64,000 bases of DNA. Source: Ramlibacter ginsenosidimutans (GTDB taxonomy: Bacteria > Pseudomonadota > Gammaproteobacteria > Burkholderiales > Burkholderiaceae_C). The stretch lies in NCBI RefSeq assembly GCF_042678185.1, contig NZ_JBHUDQ010000025.1. The stretch is one strand, 5' to 3'. Numbering within the stretch: position 1 is the stretch's first letter; each line of letters begins with the position of its first letter. The notes beneath the pieces are model-generated. The model made no database searches, had not been told where the DNA came from, and saw only the letters and a list, made by a program, of their open reading frames with translations. Below are positions 18,664-26,115 of this stretch, one piece after another. The translations under genes and the position numbers were made by a program.

Positions 18664-19343
18664 GCGCCGGCCTTGAGCAGGTAGCCGAGCCCGCGCAGGG
18701 TCACCAGCTTCACCCCGGTGGCAGCGAGCTTCTTGCGCAGCCGGTACACGACCACCTCGATCGCCTCGTACTGCACGTCCGCCTCGCCGGGAAACACGAG
18801 TTCGAACAGCCGCTCCTTCGGCACCGCATGGCCCGGCCGCGCGAGCAGGGCCTGCAGCAAGGCGGCTTCGCGCGGAGCGAGTTCCAGGATCTGGTCGCGC
18901 CAGTGGATGGCGCCGCTCGCGCGATCCCAGTTCAGGCCGCCGACGCCCGGCTCGCCGCCCGCGCGCGCGACCGGCGCGCGCCGGTGCAGGGCGCGCAGGC
19001 GCGCCTCCAGTTCGTCGAGATCGAAGGGTTTCGCCAGGTAGTCGTCCGCGCCCGTGTTGAGTCCGATGACGCGGTCACCCACGGTGCCCCTGGCGGTGAG
19101 GATCAGCACCGGCGTGCGCAGGCCGCTGCGCCGCGCTTCCTCGAGCACGAGCAGGCCGTCCATGCCGGGCAGCGTGAGGTCGAGCATGACCACGTCGGGC
19201 GGGTCGCTCTTCCAGCGCGCGAGCGCCTCGCGGCCGTCGCTGCACAATGCGACTTCCATGCCGCGGTTCTGCAGCGTGCGCTTCAGCGCCGTCTGCATAG
19301 ACGGGTCGTCCTCCACCAGCAGCAGCTTCATGTCCGCGACCAT
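18660..19343 (-). CDS. OmpR-family response regulator (TctD-like)
   Basis: The protein has 227 residues. Receiver domain: MKLLLVEDDPSMQTALKRTL, phospho-acceptor Asp in VVMLDLTLPGMDG near residue 55, Lys in DDYLAKPFDLDEL. Winged-helix DNA-binding domain: LAPREAALLQALLARPG through VVVYRLRKKL and the RGLGYLL end. Start could be 19343 or the ATG at 19331 (MKLLLVEDD). The latter matches the family N-terminus better. It is divergent, about 97 bases apart, from a TctC-like receptor gene that is a natural target. Confidence 0.93.
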   Translation of the reverse strand: MVADMKLLLVEDDPSMQTALKRTLQNRGMEVALCSDGREALARWKSDPPDVVMLDLTLPGMDGLLVLEEARRSGLRTPVLILTARGTVGDRVIGLNTGADDYLAKPFDLDELEARLRALHRRAPVARAGGEPGVGGLNWDRASGAIHWRDQILELAPREAALLQALLARPGHAVPKERLFELVFPGEADVQYEAIEVVVYRLRKKLAATGVKLVTLRGLGYLLKAGA

Positions 19344-19439
19344 AACCGGGCCGGGAGCCTAGCACTTTCCCGGAGGCGCCCGACAGCGCAATGACAGGCA
19401 GCGGCCGCAACATGGCCGCTGCACACCGGAGCCGGAAGA

Positions 19440-20399
19440 ATGCGTCGAGACGGATTCCTCAAGGGCGTCGCCGCGCTCGCCGTGGCCGGCGCCTTGCCGT
19501 TGCCGGCGCGCGCGGCGCCGCGCCTCAGGATCACCATTCCCGCCAACTACGGCGGCGGCTGGGACGCGACCGGACGTGCGCTCGGGCAGGCGCTCGTCGA
19601 GGCCGGGCGGGCCGACAGCGTGAGCTACGACAACCGCGGCGGCGCCGCCGGCGCGCTGGGTCTGGCGCACTTCGTGAACAGCAGCCAGGGCGATGCGAAC
19701 GCCCTGATGGTGATGGGCGCAGTGATGCTGGGCGGCATCCTCAGCGGCAAACCGCCGGTGAGCCTGTCGCAGGCGACGCCGATCGCCCGGCTCACGAGCG
19801 AATACAACGTCTACGTGCTGCCGGCGAACTCGCCGTTCCGGAGCCTGGCGGACGTGATCGCGCAGTTGCGCAAGGACCCCGGCAGCGTGAAGTGGGGCGG
19901 CGGCTCGCGCGGCTCGACCGAGCACGCCGCCGCGGCCATGATCGCCGGCGCGGTCGGCGTCGATCCGTCCCGGATCAACTACGTGGCGTTCCGCGGCGGC
20001 GGCGAGGCGGCCGCGGCGGTGCTGGGCGGCTACGTCACCGTTGGCGGCAGCGGCTACAGCGAGTTCGCCGAATTCATCCGCTCCGGCCGGATGAAGCCGA
20101 TCGCGGTGACGTCGCCGCAGCGCCTGCCCGGAGTGGACGTCCCCACGCTGAAGGAGCAGGGCATAGGCGTCGAACTCGGCAACTGGCGTGGCGTGTACGG
20201 CGCGCCCGGCATCACGGCGGCACAGCGCAAGGCCGTCACCGACATGGTCCTCGCCGCGCTCGCGACGCGCACCTGGCGCGAGGCGCTGGCGCGCTACGAC
20301 TGGACACCCGCGGTGCTGGCCGGGCCGGCCTTCGATGCCTTCGTCGTGGAGGAGTTCGAGGTGCTGCGTGCCACCATGCTCAAGGCGGGCATGGCCTGA
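19440..20399 (+). CDS. TctC/Bug-family periplasmic receptor, without adjacent TctAB
   Basis: The protein has 319 residues with a signal peptide (1-25) and ITIPANYGGGWDATGRALGQ, a variant of the Bug family P-x-x-x-G-G-x-x-D ligand loop. Later segments such as DNRGGAAGALG and IAVTSPQRLPGVDVPTLKEQG are typical of the tripartite tricarboxylate receptors. It binds a carboxylated solute in the periplasm. No TctA or TctB membrane gene lies in the window, so this is an orphan receptor or part of a sensing system with the divergent TctDE-like pair. Confidence 0.9.
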   Translation: MRRDGFLKGVAALAVAGALPLPARAAPRLRITIPANYGGGWDATGRALGQALVEAGRADSVSYDNRGGAAGALGLAHFVNSSQGDANALMVMGAVMLGGILSGKPPVSLSQATPIARLTSEYNVYVLPANSPFRSLADVIAQLRKDPGSVKWGGGSRGSTEHAAAAMIAGAVGVDPSRINYVAFRGGGEAAAAVLGGYVTVGGSGYSEFAEFIRSGRMKPIAVTSPQRLPGVDVPTLKEQGIGVELGNWRGVYGAPGITAAQRKAVTDMVLAALATRTWREALARYDWTPAVLAGPAFDAFVVEEFEVLRATMLKAGMA

Positions 20400-20477
20400 A
20401 GCCGGCGCCGGGCCGTCCGGTGCACCCCACGGCTTCCCGCATGGGCAGCGCCTCCAGCGGGCGCTACCATCCCTCCC

Positions 20478-21932
20478 ATGAGTTCAGACGCAACGCTGCC
20501 GCTGGACGGGCAGCGCATCCTGGAGCTCGCCGCACGCTCCATGTTCGACCTGTTTGCCAACGCCAGCGAAGGCATGCTGCTGGTGGACCGCGACGCCCGG
20601 GTCGTGTGGGTGAACGAGCAGTACAAGCGCTTCCTGCCCGCCCTCGGCTATGCGCGGGTGGAGGATTTCGTCGGCCATCCGGTCTCCGAAGTCGTGCAGA
20701 ACACGCAGATGCACCGTGTGCTGGAGAGCGGCAAGCCGATCTTGCTCGACCTGCTGTCGAACAAGGCCGGCACCTTCGGCGTGAGCCGCATCCCGCTGCG
20801 CGACGAGCAGGGCCAGGTGATCGGTGCGCTGGGCATCGTGCTGTTCGACCATCCCGAGACCAACCTGCAGCCGCTGATCCACAAGTTCGCCAAGCTGCAG
20901 CGCGACCTGGACGATGCACGGCGCGAACTCGCCACGCAACGCCGCAGCAAGTACACCTTGGCGAGCTTCGTGGGCAGCAGCCCGGCGGCCGTGGAGGTGA
21001 AGCGGCAGGCGCGCAAGGCGGCGCAATCGTCGAGCCCGGTGCTCCTGCTGGGCGAGACCGGCACCGGCAAGGAACTGCTGGCGCACGCCATCCACGCCGC
21101 CTCGGCGCGATCGCGCGGCAGCTTCGTGAGCGTCAACATCGCTGCGATTCCCGACACGCTGCTGGAAGCGGAGTTCTTCGGAGTCGCGCCGGGCGCCTTC
21201 ACCGGCGCAGACAAGCGCGGGCGCGACGGCAAGTTCAAGCTGGCCGACGGCGGCACGCTGTTCCTCGATGAGATCGGCGACATGCCGCTGGCGCTGCAGC
21301 CCAAGCTGCTGCGCGCGTTGCAGGAGCGCGAGATCGAACCGCTGGGCTCGAACAAGGTGGTGCCGTTCGATGCGCGCGTGATCGCCGCCACGTCGCGCGA
21401 CCTGGCGGCGCTGGTGCGCGAAGGCAAGTTCCGCGAGGACCTCTACTACCGGCTCAACGTCCTGCCGATCAAGGTGCCGCCGCTGCGCGAGCGCGGTCCC
21501 GACATCGGCGCGCTCGCCGAGGTGCTGATCGAGGACATCGCGATGCGCAACGGCACGGCTCCGTTCGAGCTGGACCCCGCGGCGATCGCCTTGCTCTCCT
21601 CGCAACGATGGCGCGGCAACACGCGCGAACTGCGCAACGTGCTGGAGCAGGCCGCGATGCGCAGCGACTCGCAGCAGATCGACGAGCGCGTGCTGGTGGA
21701 CGTGCTGCGCGATGCCGGGATCGAACGCCTGCCGCCCGCGCCACCGCCGCAGCGCGCGGCCGCGGCGCCCAACCCGAACGCCTTGCGGCCCCTCGCCGAG
21801 CAGGTGGCGGAGGTCGAACGCCAGGCGATCCAGGCGGCGCTGGCGGCCACGGGCGGCAACAAGCTGGCGGCGGCCAGGCTCCTGGGCATCTCGCGCGCGA
21901 AGCTGTACGAACGGCTGGAGCTGGTTGCCTGA
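20478..21932 (+). CDS. Sigma54-dependent transcriptional activator (PAS-AAA+-Fis)
   Basis: The protein has 484 residues. A PAS sensor occupies about 20-140 (ANASEGMLLVDRDARVVWVN) and a coiled linker about 140-160. The AAA+ domain has Walker A GETGTGKE, the sigma54-contacting loop GAFTGAD, Walker B GGTLFLDEIGDM and arginine-finger region REGKFREDLYYRLNV. A C-terminal Fis-type helix-turn-helix ends NKLAAARLLGISRAKLYERL. The GAFTGA loop is intact, so it should remodel sigma54 promoters. A -24/-12 promoter and palindromes lie immediately downstream, before the Liv-type operon it most probably controls. Confidence 0.95.
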   Translation: MSSDATLPLDGQRILELAARSMFDLFANASEGMLLVDRDARVVWVNEQYKRFLPALGYARVEDFVGHPVSEVVQNTQMHRVLESGKPILLDLLSNKAGTFGVSRIPLRDEQGQVIGALGIVLFDHPETNLQPLIHKFAKLQRDLDDARRELATQRRSKYTLASFVGSSPAAVEVKRQARKAAQSSSPVLLLGETGTGKELLAHAIHAASARSRGSFVSVNIAAIPDTLLEAEFFGVAPGAFTGADKRGRDGKFKLADGGTLFLDEIGDMPLALQPKLLRALQEREIEPLGSNKVVPFDARVIAATSRDLAALVREGKFREDLYYRLNVLPIKVPPLRERGPDIGALAEVLIEDIAMRNGTAPFELDPAAIALLSSQRWRGNTRELRNVLEQAAMRSDSQQIDERVLVDVLRDAGIERLPPAPPPQRAAAAPNPNALRPLAEQVAEVERQAIQAALAATGGNKLAAARLLGISRAKLYERLELVA

Positions 21933-21936
21933 AATC

Positions 21937-21969
21937 CGGACAAATGTCCGAAAAGCAGGCAAATTCCTG
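21937..21969 (+). promoter_or_regulatory. Predicted upstream activator sites for the PAS/Fis activator
   Basis: A palindrome CGGACA-AA-TGTCCG (21937-21950) begins five bases after the activator stop codon. A weaker related palindrome CAGGCAAATTCCTG (21956-21969) follows, with centres 19 bp apart. They lie about 70-100 bp upstream of the -24 element, the normal location for enhancer-binding protein sites. Confidence 0.6.
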
Positions 21970-22035
21970 TCTGGTCTGCGTACACTGCGGTCGCGCCAGC
22001 GCGGCGAAGTCCTTTCGCGACAAGCACTTGCGCAC

Positions 22036-22051
22036 TGGCACGGCCGCTGCA
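22036..22051 (+). promoter_or_regulatory. Sigma54 (-24/-12) promoter of the Liv-type operon
   Basis: TGGCAC (22036-22041), five bases, then CTGCA (22047-22051) match the sigma54 consensus TGGCAC-N5-TTGCA at all but one position. The invariant GG and GC dinucleotides are exactly 10 bases apart. Transcription should start near 22062, giving a leader of about 30 bases to the ATG at 22093. Confidence 0.8.
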
Positions 22052-22092
22052 TAAGAGGACCGGTTCGCCATCTGATCCAACAGGAGACATCC

Positions 22093-23289
22093 ATGCAAAG
22101 AAGACACTGGGTCGCGGTCGCCGCGCTCGCCGCTTCCGCCCTGGCCACGCCGCTGGCCTGGTCGCAGTCCAAGGAAATCCGCGTCGCGCACATCTACAGC
22201 CGCACGGGCCCGCTGGAGGCCTACGGCAAGCAGACGCAGACCGGGCTGCAGATGGGCCTCGAGTACGCCACGGGCGGGACCATGATGGTCGCGGGCAAGA
22301 AGATCGTGCTGATCGAGAAGGACGACCAGGGCAAGCCGGACCTCGGCAAGTCACTGCTGGCCGCCGCGTACTCGGACGACAAGGCCGATATCGCGGTCGG
22401 CCCGACGTCCTCCGGCGTCGCGCTCGCGATGCTGCCGGTCGCCGAGGAGTACAAGAAGATCCTGCTGGTGGAGCCTGCCGTCGCCGACTCGATCACGGGC
22501 GACAAGTGGAACAAGTACATCTTCCGCACGGGCCGCAACAGCTCGCAGGACGCGATCTCCAACGCCGTGGCCGTGGACAAGGACAACGTGTCCGTCGGCA
22601 TGCTGGCGCAGGACTACGCGTTCGGCCGCGACGGCGTGAAGGCGTTCAAGGACGCGCTGCACCACGCCAAGATCGTGCACGAGGAATACCTGCCAATGAC
22701 CACGACGGACTTCACGGCGGGCATCCAGCGGCTGATCGCCGCGCTGAAGGACAAGCCGGGCCGCAAGATCATCGAGGTGGTCTGGGCCGGCGGCACGCCG
22801 CCCTTCAACGCGCTGGCCGACGCCGACCTGCAGAAGCGCTATGGCATCGAAGTGGCCACGGGCGGCAACATCCTGCCGGCCATGACCGCGTACAAGCGCT
22901 TCCCGGGAATGGAAGGCGCGACCTACTACTACTTCGGCATCCCGAAGAATCCGGCCAACGAGGCACTCGTCTCCATGCACTACAAGGAGTTCAAGACCCC
23001 GCCGGACTTCTTCACCGCAGGCGGCTTCTCCGCCGCCATGGCGCTGGTGACGGCGCTCAAGAAGACCAATGGCGACGCGAGCGCGGCGAAGCTGATCCCG
23101 GCGATGGAGGGCATGTCCTTCGACACGCCCAAGGGCAAGATGACCTTCCGCAAGGAAGACCACCAGGCCATGCAGAGCATGTACCACTTCAAGATCAAGG
23201 TGGACCCGGCCTTCGCGTGGGGCGTGCCGGAGCTCGTGCACGAGATCAAGCCGGAAGAGATGCAGGTCCCGATCCGCAACAAACGCTGA
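22093..23289 (+). CDS. Periplasmic binding protein of a branched-chain amino acid-type (HAAT) ABC transporter
   Basis: The protein has 398 residues with a signal peptide (1-24, ending AWSQ) and then the type I periplasmic-binding fold: IRVAHIYSRTGPLEAYGKQ, AVGPTSSGVALAMLPVAEE, TTTDFTAGIQRLIAAL. Start at ATG 22093 has CAGGAGACA upstream and lies 31 bases after the predicted sigma54 start site. Such receptors bind amino acids, amides or aromatic acids. The hydrolase at the operon's end suggests a carbon source rather than leucine, but the ligand is unknown. Confidence 0.93.
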   Translation: MQRRHWVAVAALAASALATPLAWSQSKEIRVAHIYSRTGPLEAYGKQTQTGLQMGLEYATGGTMMVAGKKIVLIEKDDQGKPDLGKSLLAAAYSDDKADIAVGPTSSGVALAMLPVAEEYKKILLVEPAVADSITGDKWNKYIFRTGRNSSQDAISNAVAVDKDNVSVGMLAQDYAFGRDGVKAFKDALHHAKIVHEEYLPMTTTDFTAGIQRLIAALKDKPGRKIIEVVWAGGTPPFNALADADLQKRYGIEVATGGNILPAMTAYKRFPGMEGATYYYFGIPKNPANEALVSMHYKEFKTPPDFFTAGGFSAAMALVTALKKTNGDASAAKLIPAMEGMSFDTPKGKMTFRKEDHQAMQSMYHFKIKVDPAFAWGVPELVHEIKPEEMQVPIRNKR

Positions 23290-23326
23290 GTTGCGCGGCC
23301 AAAGGCCCGACATCCAACGCCCAACA

Positions 23327-23433
23327 CCGGACGCAGAGGTCGCAAAGGATACGCAGAAGACGCAAAAGGGATCCTCCAGGATTTCTTCGGCTTCTTTTGC
23401 GTGTTTTCGCTCTTTTGCGACTTCTGCGTCCGG
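23327..23433. repeat. Long imperfect-palindrome intergenic repeat, copy 1
   Basis: The 107-bp element starts CCGGACGCAGAGGTCGCAAA and ends with its near-complement TTTTGCGACTTCTGCGTCCGG. The arms are built from repeated CGCAGARG and CGCAAAAG units, so the RNA could fold into one long hairpin. Copy 2 is at 37466-37581. It separates the binding-protein gene from the first ABC ATPase gene in the same operon, where it could lower expression of downstream genes relative to the receptor. Confidence 0.85.
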
Positions 23434-23478
23434 TAGTCCGCTCCCGCATTTCCCGGCTGTCCTCGTCCGAGCAGCGCC

Positions 23479-24249
23479 ATGACCCAACTCGCCACCCACG
23501 ACCTGACGGTCCGCTTCGGCGGCCACGTCGCCGTCAATGGCGTCACCTGCTCGTTCGAGCCGGGGACGCTGACCGCCATCGTCGGTCCCAACGGGGCCGG
23601 CAAGACGACCTACTTCAACCTGATCTCGGGGCAGCTGAAGGCGACGGCGGGACGCGTGACGCTGGGCGGCCGCGATCTCACCGGCACGTCCGCATCCGCG
23701 CGCACGCGCGCCGGGCTGGGCCGCGCCTTCCAGCTCACCAACCTCTTTCCGCGGCTCACGGTGCTGGAGAACGTGCGGCTTGCCGTGCAGGCCACCCGCG
23801 AGGGCACGCACCGGCACGGCATGAACCTGTGGAGCGTGTGGAGCGACCACGCCGACCTGGTCGAGCGCGCCGACGAACTGCTGCGCTCCATCGCGCTGAA
23901 GGACCGGGAGGACGAACTGGTGGCGAGCCTGCCGCACGGCGACCAGCGCAAGCTGGAGGTCGCGCTGCTGATGGCGCTGGAGCCGCAGGTCTACATGTTC
24001 GACGAGCCCACGGCGGGCATGAACCACGCGGAAGCCCCCGTCATCCTGGACCTAATCCGGCGCCTGAAGGCGGACAAGAGCAAGACCATCCTGCTGGTGG
24101 AGCACAAGATGGACGTGGTGCGCGAACTCGCGGACCGCATCATCGTGCTGCACAACGGGACGCTGGTGGCCGATGGCAAGCCGGCGGAAGTGATCGCGTC
24201 GCCGATCGTTCAAGAGGCTTACCTGGGCGTGACCAAGGAGGCGGCATGA
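23479..24249 (+). CDS. livG: ABC transporter ATP-binding protein, LivG type
   Basis: The protein has 256 residues: Walker A GPNGAGKTT near 38, signature-region LPHGDQRKLEVALLMAL (the LivG-type replacement of LSGGQ), Walker B VYMFDEPTAGM and switch His in LLVEHKMD. It powers uptake together with the second ATPase and the two permeases downstream. It shows the extended loop between Walker A and signature that distinguishes LivG from LivF. Confidence 0.93.
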   Translation: MTQLATHDLTVRFGGHVAVNGVTCSFEPGTLTAIVGPNGAGKTTYFNLISGQLKATAGRVTLGGRDLTGTSASARTRAGLGRAFQLTNLFPRLTVLENVRLAVQATREGTHRHGMNLWSVWSDHADLVERADELLRSIALKDREDELVASLPHGDQRKLEVALLMALEPQVYMFDEPTAGMNHAEAPVILDLIRRLKADKSKTILLVEHKMDVVRELADRIIVLHNGTLVADGKPAEVIASPIVQEAYLGVTKEAA

Positions 24250-24259
24250 GCAACTCGAA

Positions 24260-24350
24260 TCACTCCCTCCCCCTCTGGGGGAGGGCAGGGGTGGGGGCGT
24301 TCCCCGCTGCAAGCGCCCCCATTCCGACCTTCCCCCGGAGGGGGAAGGAG
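24260..24350. repeat. REP-like palindromic repeat, copy B, supplying the livF ribosome site
   Basis: It shares the block TCACTCCCTCC...CTCTGGGGGAGGGC...GGGGTGGGGGCG and the closing CCTTCCC...GAGGGGGAAGGAG with copy A (4854-4967). Its last bases, GGGGGAAGGAGG, sit 7 bases before the livF ATG at 24359 and form its Shine-Dalgarno sequence. Confidence 0.75.
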
Positions 24351-24358
24351 GAACAGCC

Positions 24359-25084
24359 ATGAGCGAGAACCTGCTCGAGCTGTCCGGCGTGCACACGCAC
24401 ATTGCCGCGTACCACATCCTGCATGGCGTGGACCTGGTCGTGCCGCGCGGGCAGCTCACCATGCTGCTCGGACGCAATGGCGCCGGCAAGACCACGACGC
24501 TGCGGACCATCATGGGCCTGTGGCGTGCATCGCAAGGGCGGGTGACGTTCGGTGGCCAGGACATCACGCAACTGGCGACGCCGCAGATCGCCGGCCTGGG
24601 CGTGGCCTACGTGCCGGAGAACATGGGCATCTTCGCCGACCTCACGGTCAAGGAGAACATGGTGCTCGCCGCCCGCGGCGCGAGGAACGTGGCGCAGATC
24701 GACAGCGCGCGGCTGCAGTGGATCTTCTCGCTCTTCCCCGCCGTGGAGAAGTTCTGGAACCACCCGGCCGGCAAGCTCTCGGGCGGCCAGAAGCAGATGC
24801 TCGCCGTGTCGCGTGCCATCGTGGAGCCGCGCGAACTGCTGATCATCGACGAGCCGAGCAAGGGGCTGGCGCCCGCCATCATCAACAACATGATCGATGC
24901 CTTCGCCCAGCTGAAGTCCCAGGGGGTCACCATCCTGCTGGTCGAACAGAACATCAACTTCGCCAAGCGCCTGGGCGATACGGTGGCCGTGATGGACAAC
25001 GGGGTGGTCGTGCACGCCGGGTCCATGAAGGCCCTGGCGGACGACGAGGAACTGCAGCAGTCGCTGCTCGGGTTGGCGCTATGA
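24359..25084 (+). CDS. livF: ABC transporter ATP-binding protein, LivF type
   Basis: The protein has 241 residues: Walker A GRNGAGKTT, canonical signature LSGGQKQML, Walker B ELLIIDEPSKGLAP, switch His region. SYVPENMGIF-like text (VAYVPENMGIF) is the LivF Q-loop area. Translation appears to start on ATG 24359, whose ribosome site comes from the preceding repeat. It pairs with LivG as a heterodimeric motor. Confidence 0.93.
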   Translation: MSENLLELSGVHTHIAAYHILHGVDLVVPRGQLTMLLGRNGAGKTTTLRTIMGLWRASQGRVTFGGQDITQLATPQIAGLGVAYVPENMGIFADLTVKENMVLAARGARNVAQIDSARLQWIFSLFPAVEKFWNHPAGKLSGGQKQMLAVSRAIVEPRELLIIDEPSKGLAPAIINNMIDAFAQLKSQGVTILLVEQNINFAKRLGDTVAVMDNGVVVHAGSMKALADDEELQQSLLGLAL

Positions 25085-25128
25085 GCGGCGCCGTTCGCGC
25101 AGCGATCACAAGCGAGGGGGTCGTATGA
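25081..25128 (+). CDS. Possible 15-codon coupling ORF between livF and livH
   Basis: An ATG overlaps the livF stop (ATGA at 25081-25084) and opens a 15-residue frame whose TGA overlaps the livH start ATG (25125, sequence ATGA). It also contains GAGGGGG, the ribosome site for livH. Such a chain would carry ribosomes from livF to livH without release. It may be chance. No protein function is implied. Confidence 0.3.
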   Translation: MSGAVRAAITSEGVV

Positions 25129-26105
25129 ACCTCAAGGATCTGGACTGGAAGCCGCTGGCCCTCGTGCCGGTGCTGGCACTGCTCGTGCTGCCCTTCGTGG
25201 GCTCGCCCTCGACCTGGGTCACGCTCACGGTCGCGGGACTCGCGATGGGCATGATCATCTTCATCATCGCCTCGGGCCTGACGCTGGTGTTCGGGCTGAT
25301 GGACGTCCTCAATTTCGGCCACGGCGTGTTCATCGCGCTGGGCGCCTTCGTCGCCACCAGCGTGCTCGGCGCGATGGGCGACTACACCGGGTCCGCCAGC
25401 CTGTGGCGCAACCTGCTGGCGGTGCTGCCCGCCATGGTGGTTGCGATGCTGGTCGCCGCCGCCGTCGGGCTCGCCTTCGAGCGCTTCATCGTGCGGCCGG
25501 TGTACGGCAACCACCTCAAGCAGATCCTGATCACCATGGGCGGGATGATCATCGGCGAGGAGCTGATCAAGGTGATCTGGGGCCCGCAGCAGATCCCGCT
25601 GCCGCTGCCCGAGGGCATGCGCGGCAGCCTCTATTTCGGCGATGCCGCGGTGGAGAAGTACCGGCTCATCGCCGTGGTGGTGGGCGCGATCGTGTTCGGC
25701 GTGCTGCTGTGGACGCTCGCGCGCACCAAGATCGGCTTGCTGATCCGCGCCGGCGTGCAGGACCGCGAGATGGTGGAGTCGCTCGGCTACCGCATCCGCG
25801 TGCTGTTCGTCGGCGTGTTCGTGGTGGGCAGCGCGCTCGCGGGCCTGGGCGGCGTGATGTGGGGGTTGTACCAGCAGAACGTCGTGCCGCAGATGGGGGC
25901 GCAGGTGAACGTGCTGATCTTCATGGTGCTGATCATCGGCGGCCTGGGCTCCACGACCGGCGCGCTGGTCGGTGCGCTGCTGGTCGGCCTGATGGCCAAC
26001 TACACCGGCTTTCTCGTGCCGAAGGCGGCGCTGTTCTCGAACATCCTGCTGATGATGGCCATCCTGCTGTGGCGGCCGCAAGGCGTCTACGCGCTCGCGA
26101 AGTGA
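25125..26105 (+). CDS. livH: ABC transporter permease, LivH type
   Basis: The 326-residue integral membrane protein has about 8-9 hydrophobic segments. The stretch SGLTLVFGLMDVLNFGHGVFIALGAF is the LivH signature near the N-terminus. A second family segment is the cytoplasmic loop around REMVESLGYRIRVLF (EAA-like coupling helix). It forms the substrate channel with LivM. Preceded by a GAGGGGG ribosome site. Confidence 0.93.
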   Translation: MNLKDLDWKPLALVPVLALLVLPFVGSPSTWVTLTVAGLAMGMIIFIIASGLTLVFGLMDVLNFGHGVFIALGAFVATSVLGAMGDYTGSASLWRNLLAVLPAMVVAMLVAAAVGLAFERFIVRPVYGNHLKQILITMGGMIIGEELIKVIWGPQQIPLPLPEGMRGSLYFGDAAVEKYRLIAVVVGAIVFGVLLWTLARTKIGLLIRAGVQDREMVESLGYRIRVLFVGVFVVGSALAGLGGVMWGLYQQNVVPQMGAQVNVLIFMVLIIGGLGSTTGALVGALLVGLMANYTGFLVPKAALFSNILLMMAILLWRPQGVYALAK

Positions 26106-26115
26106 AGGTGGCGCC

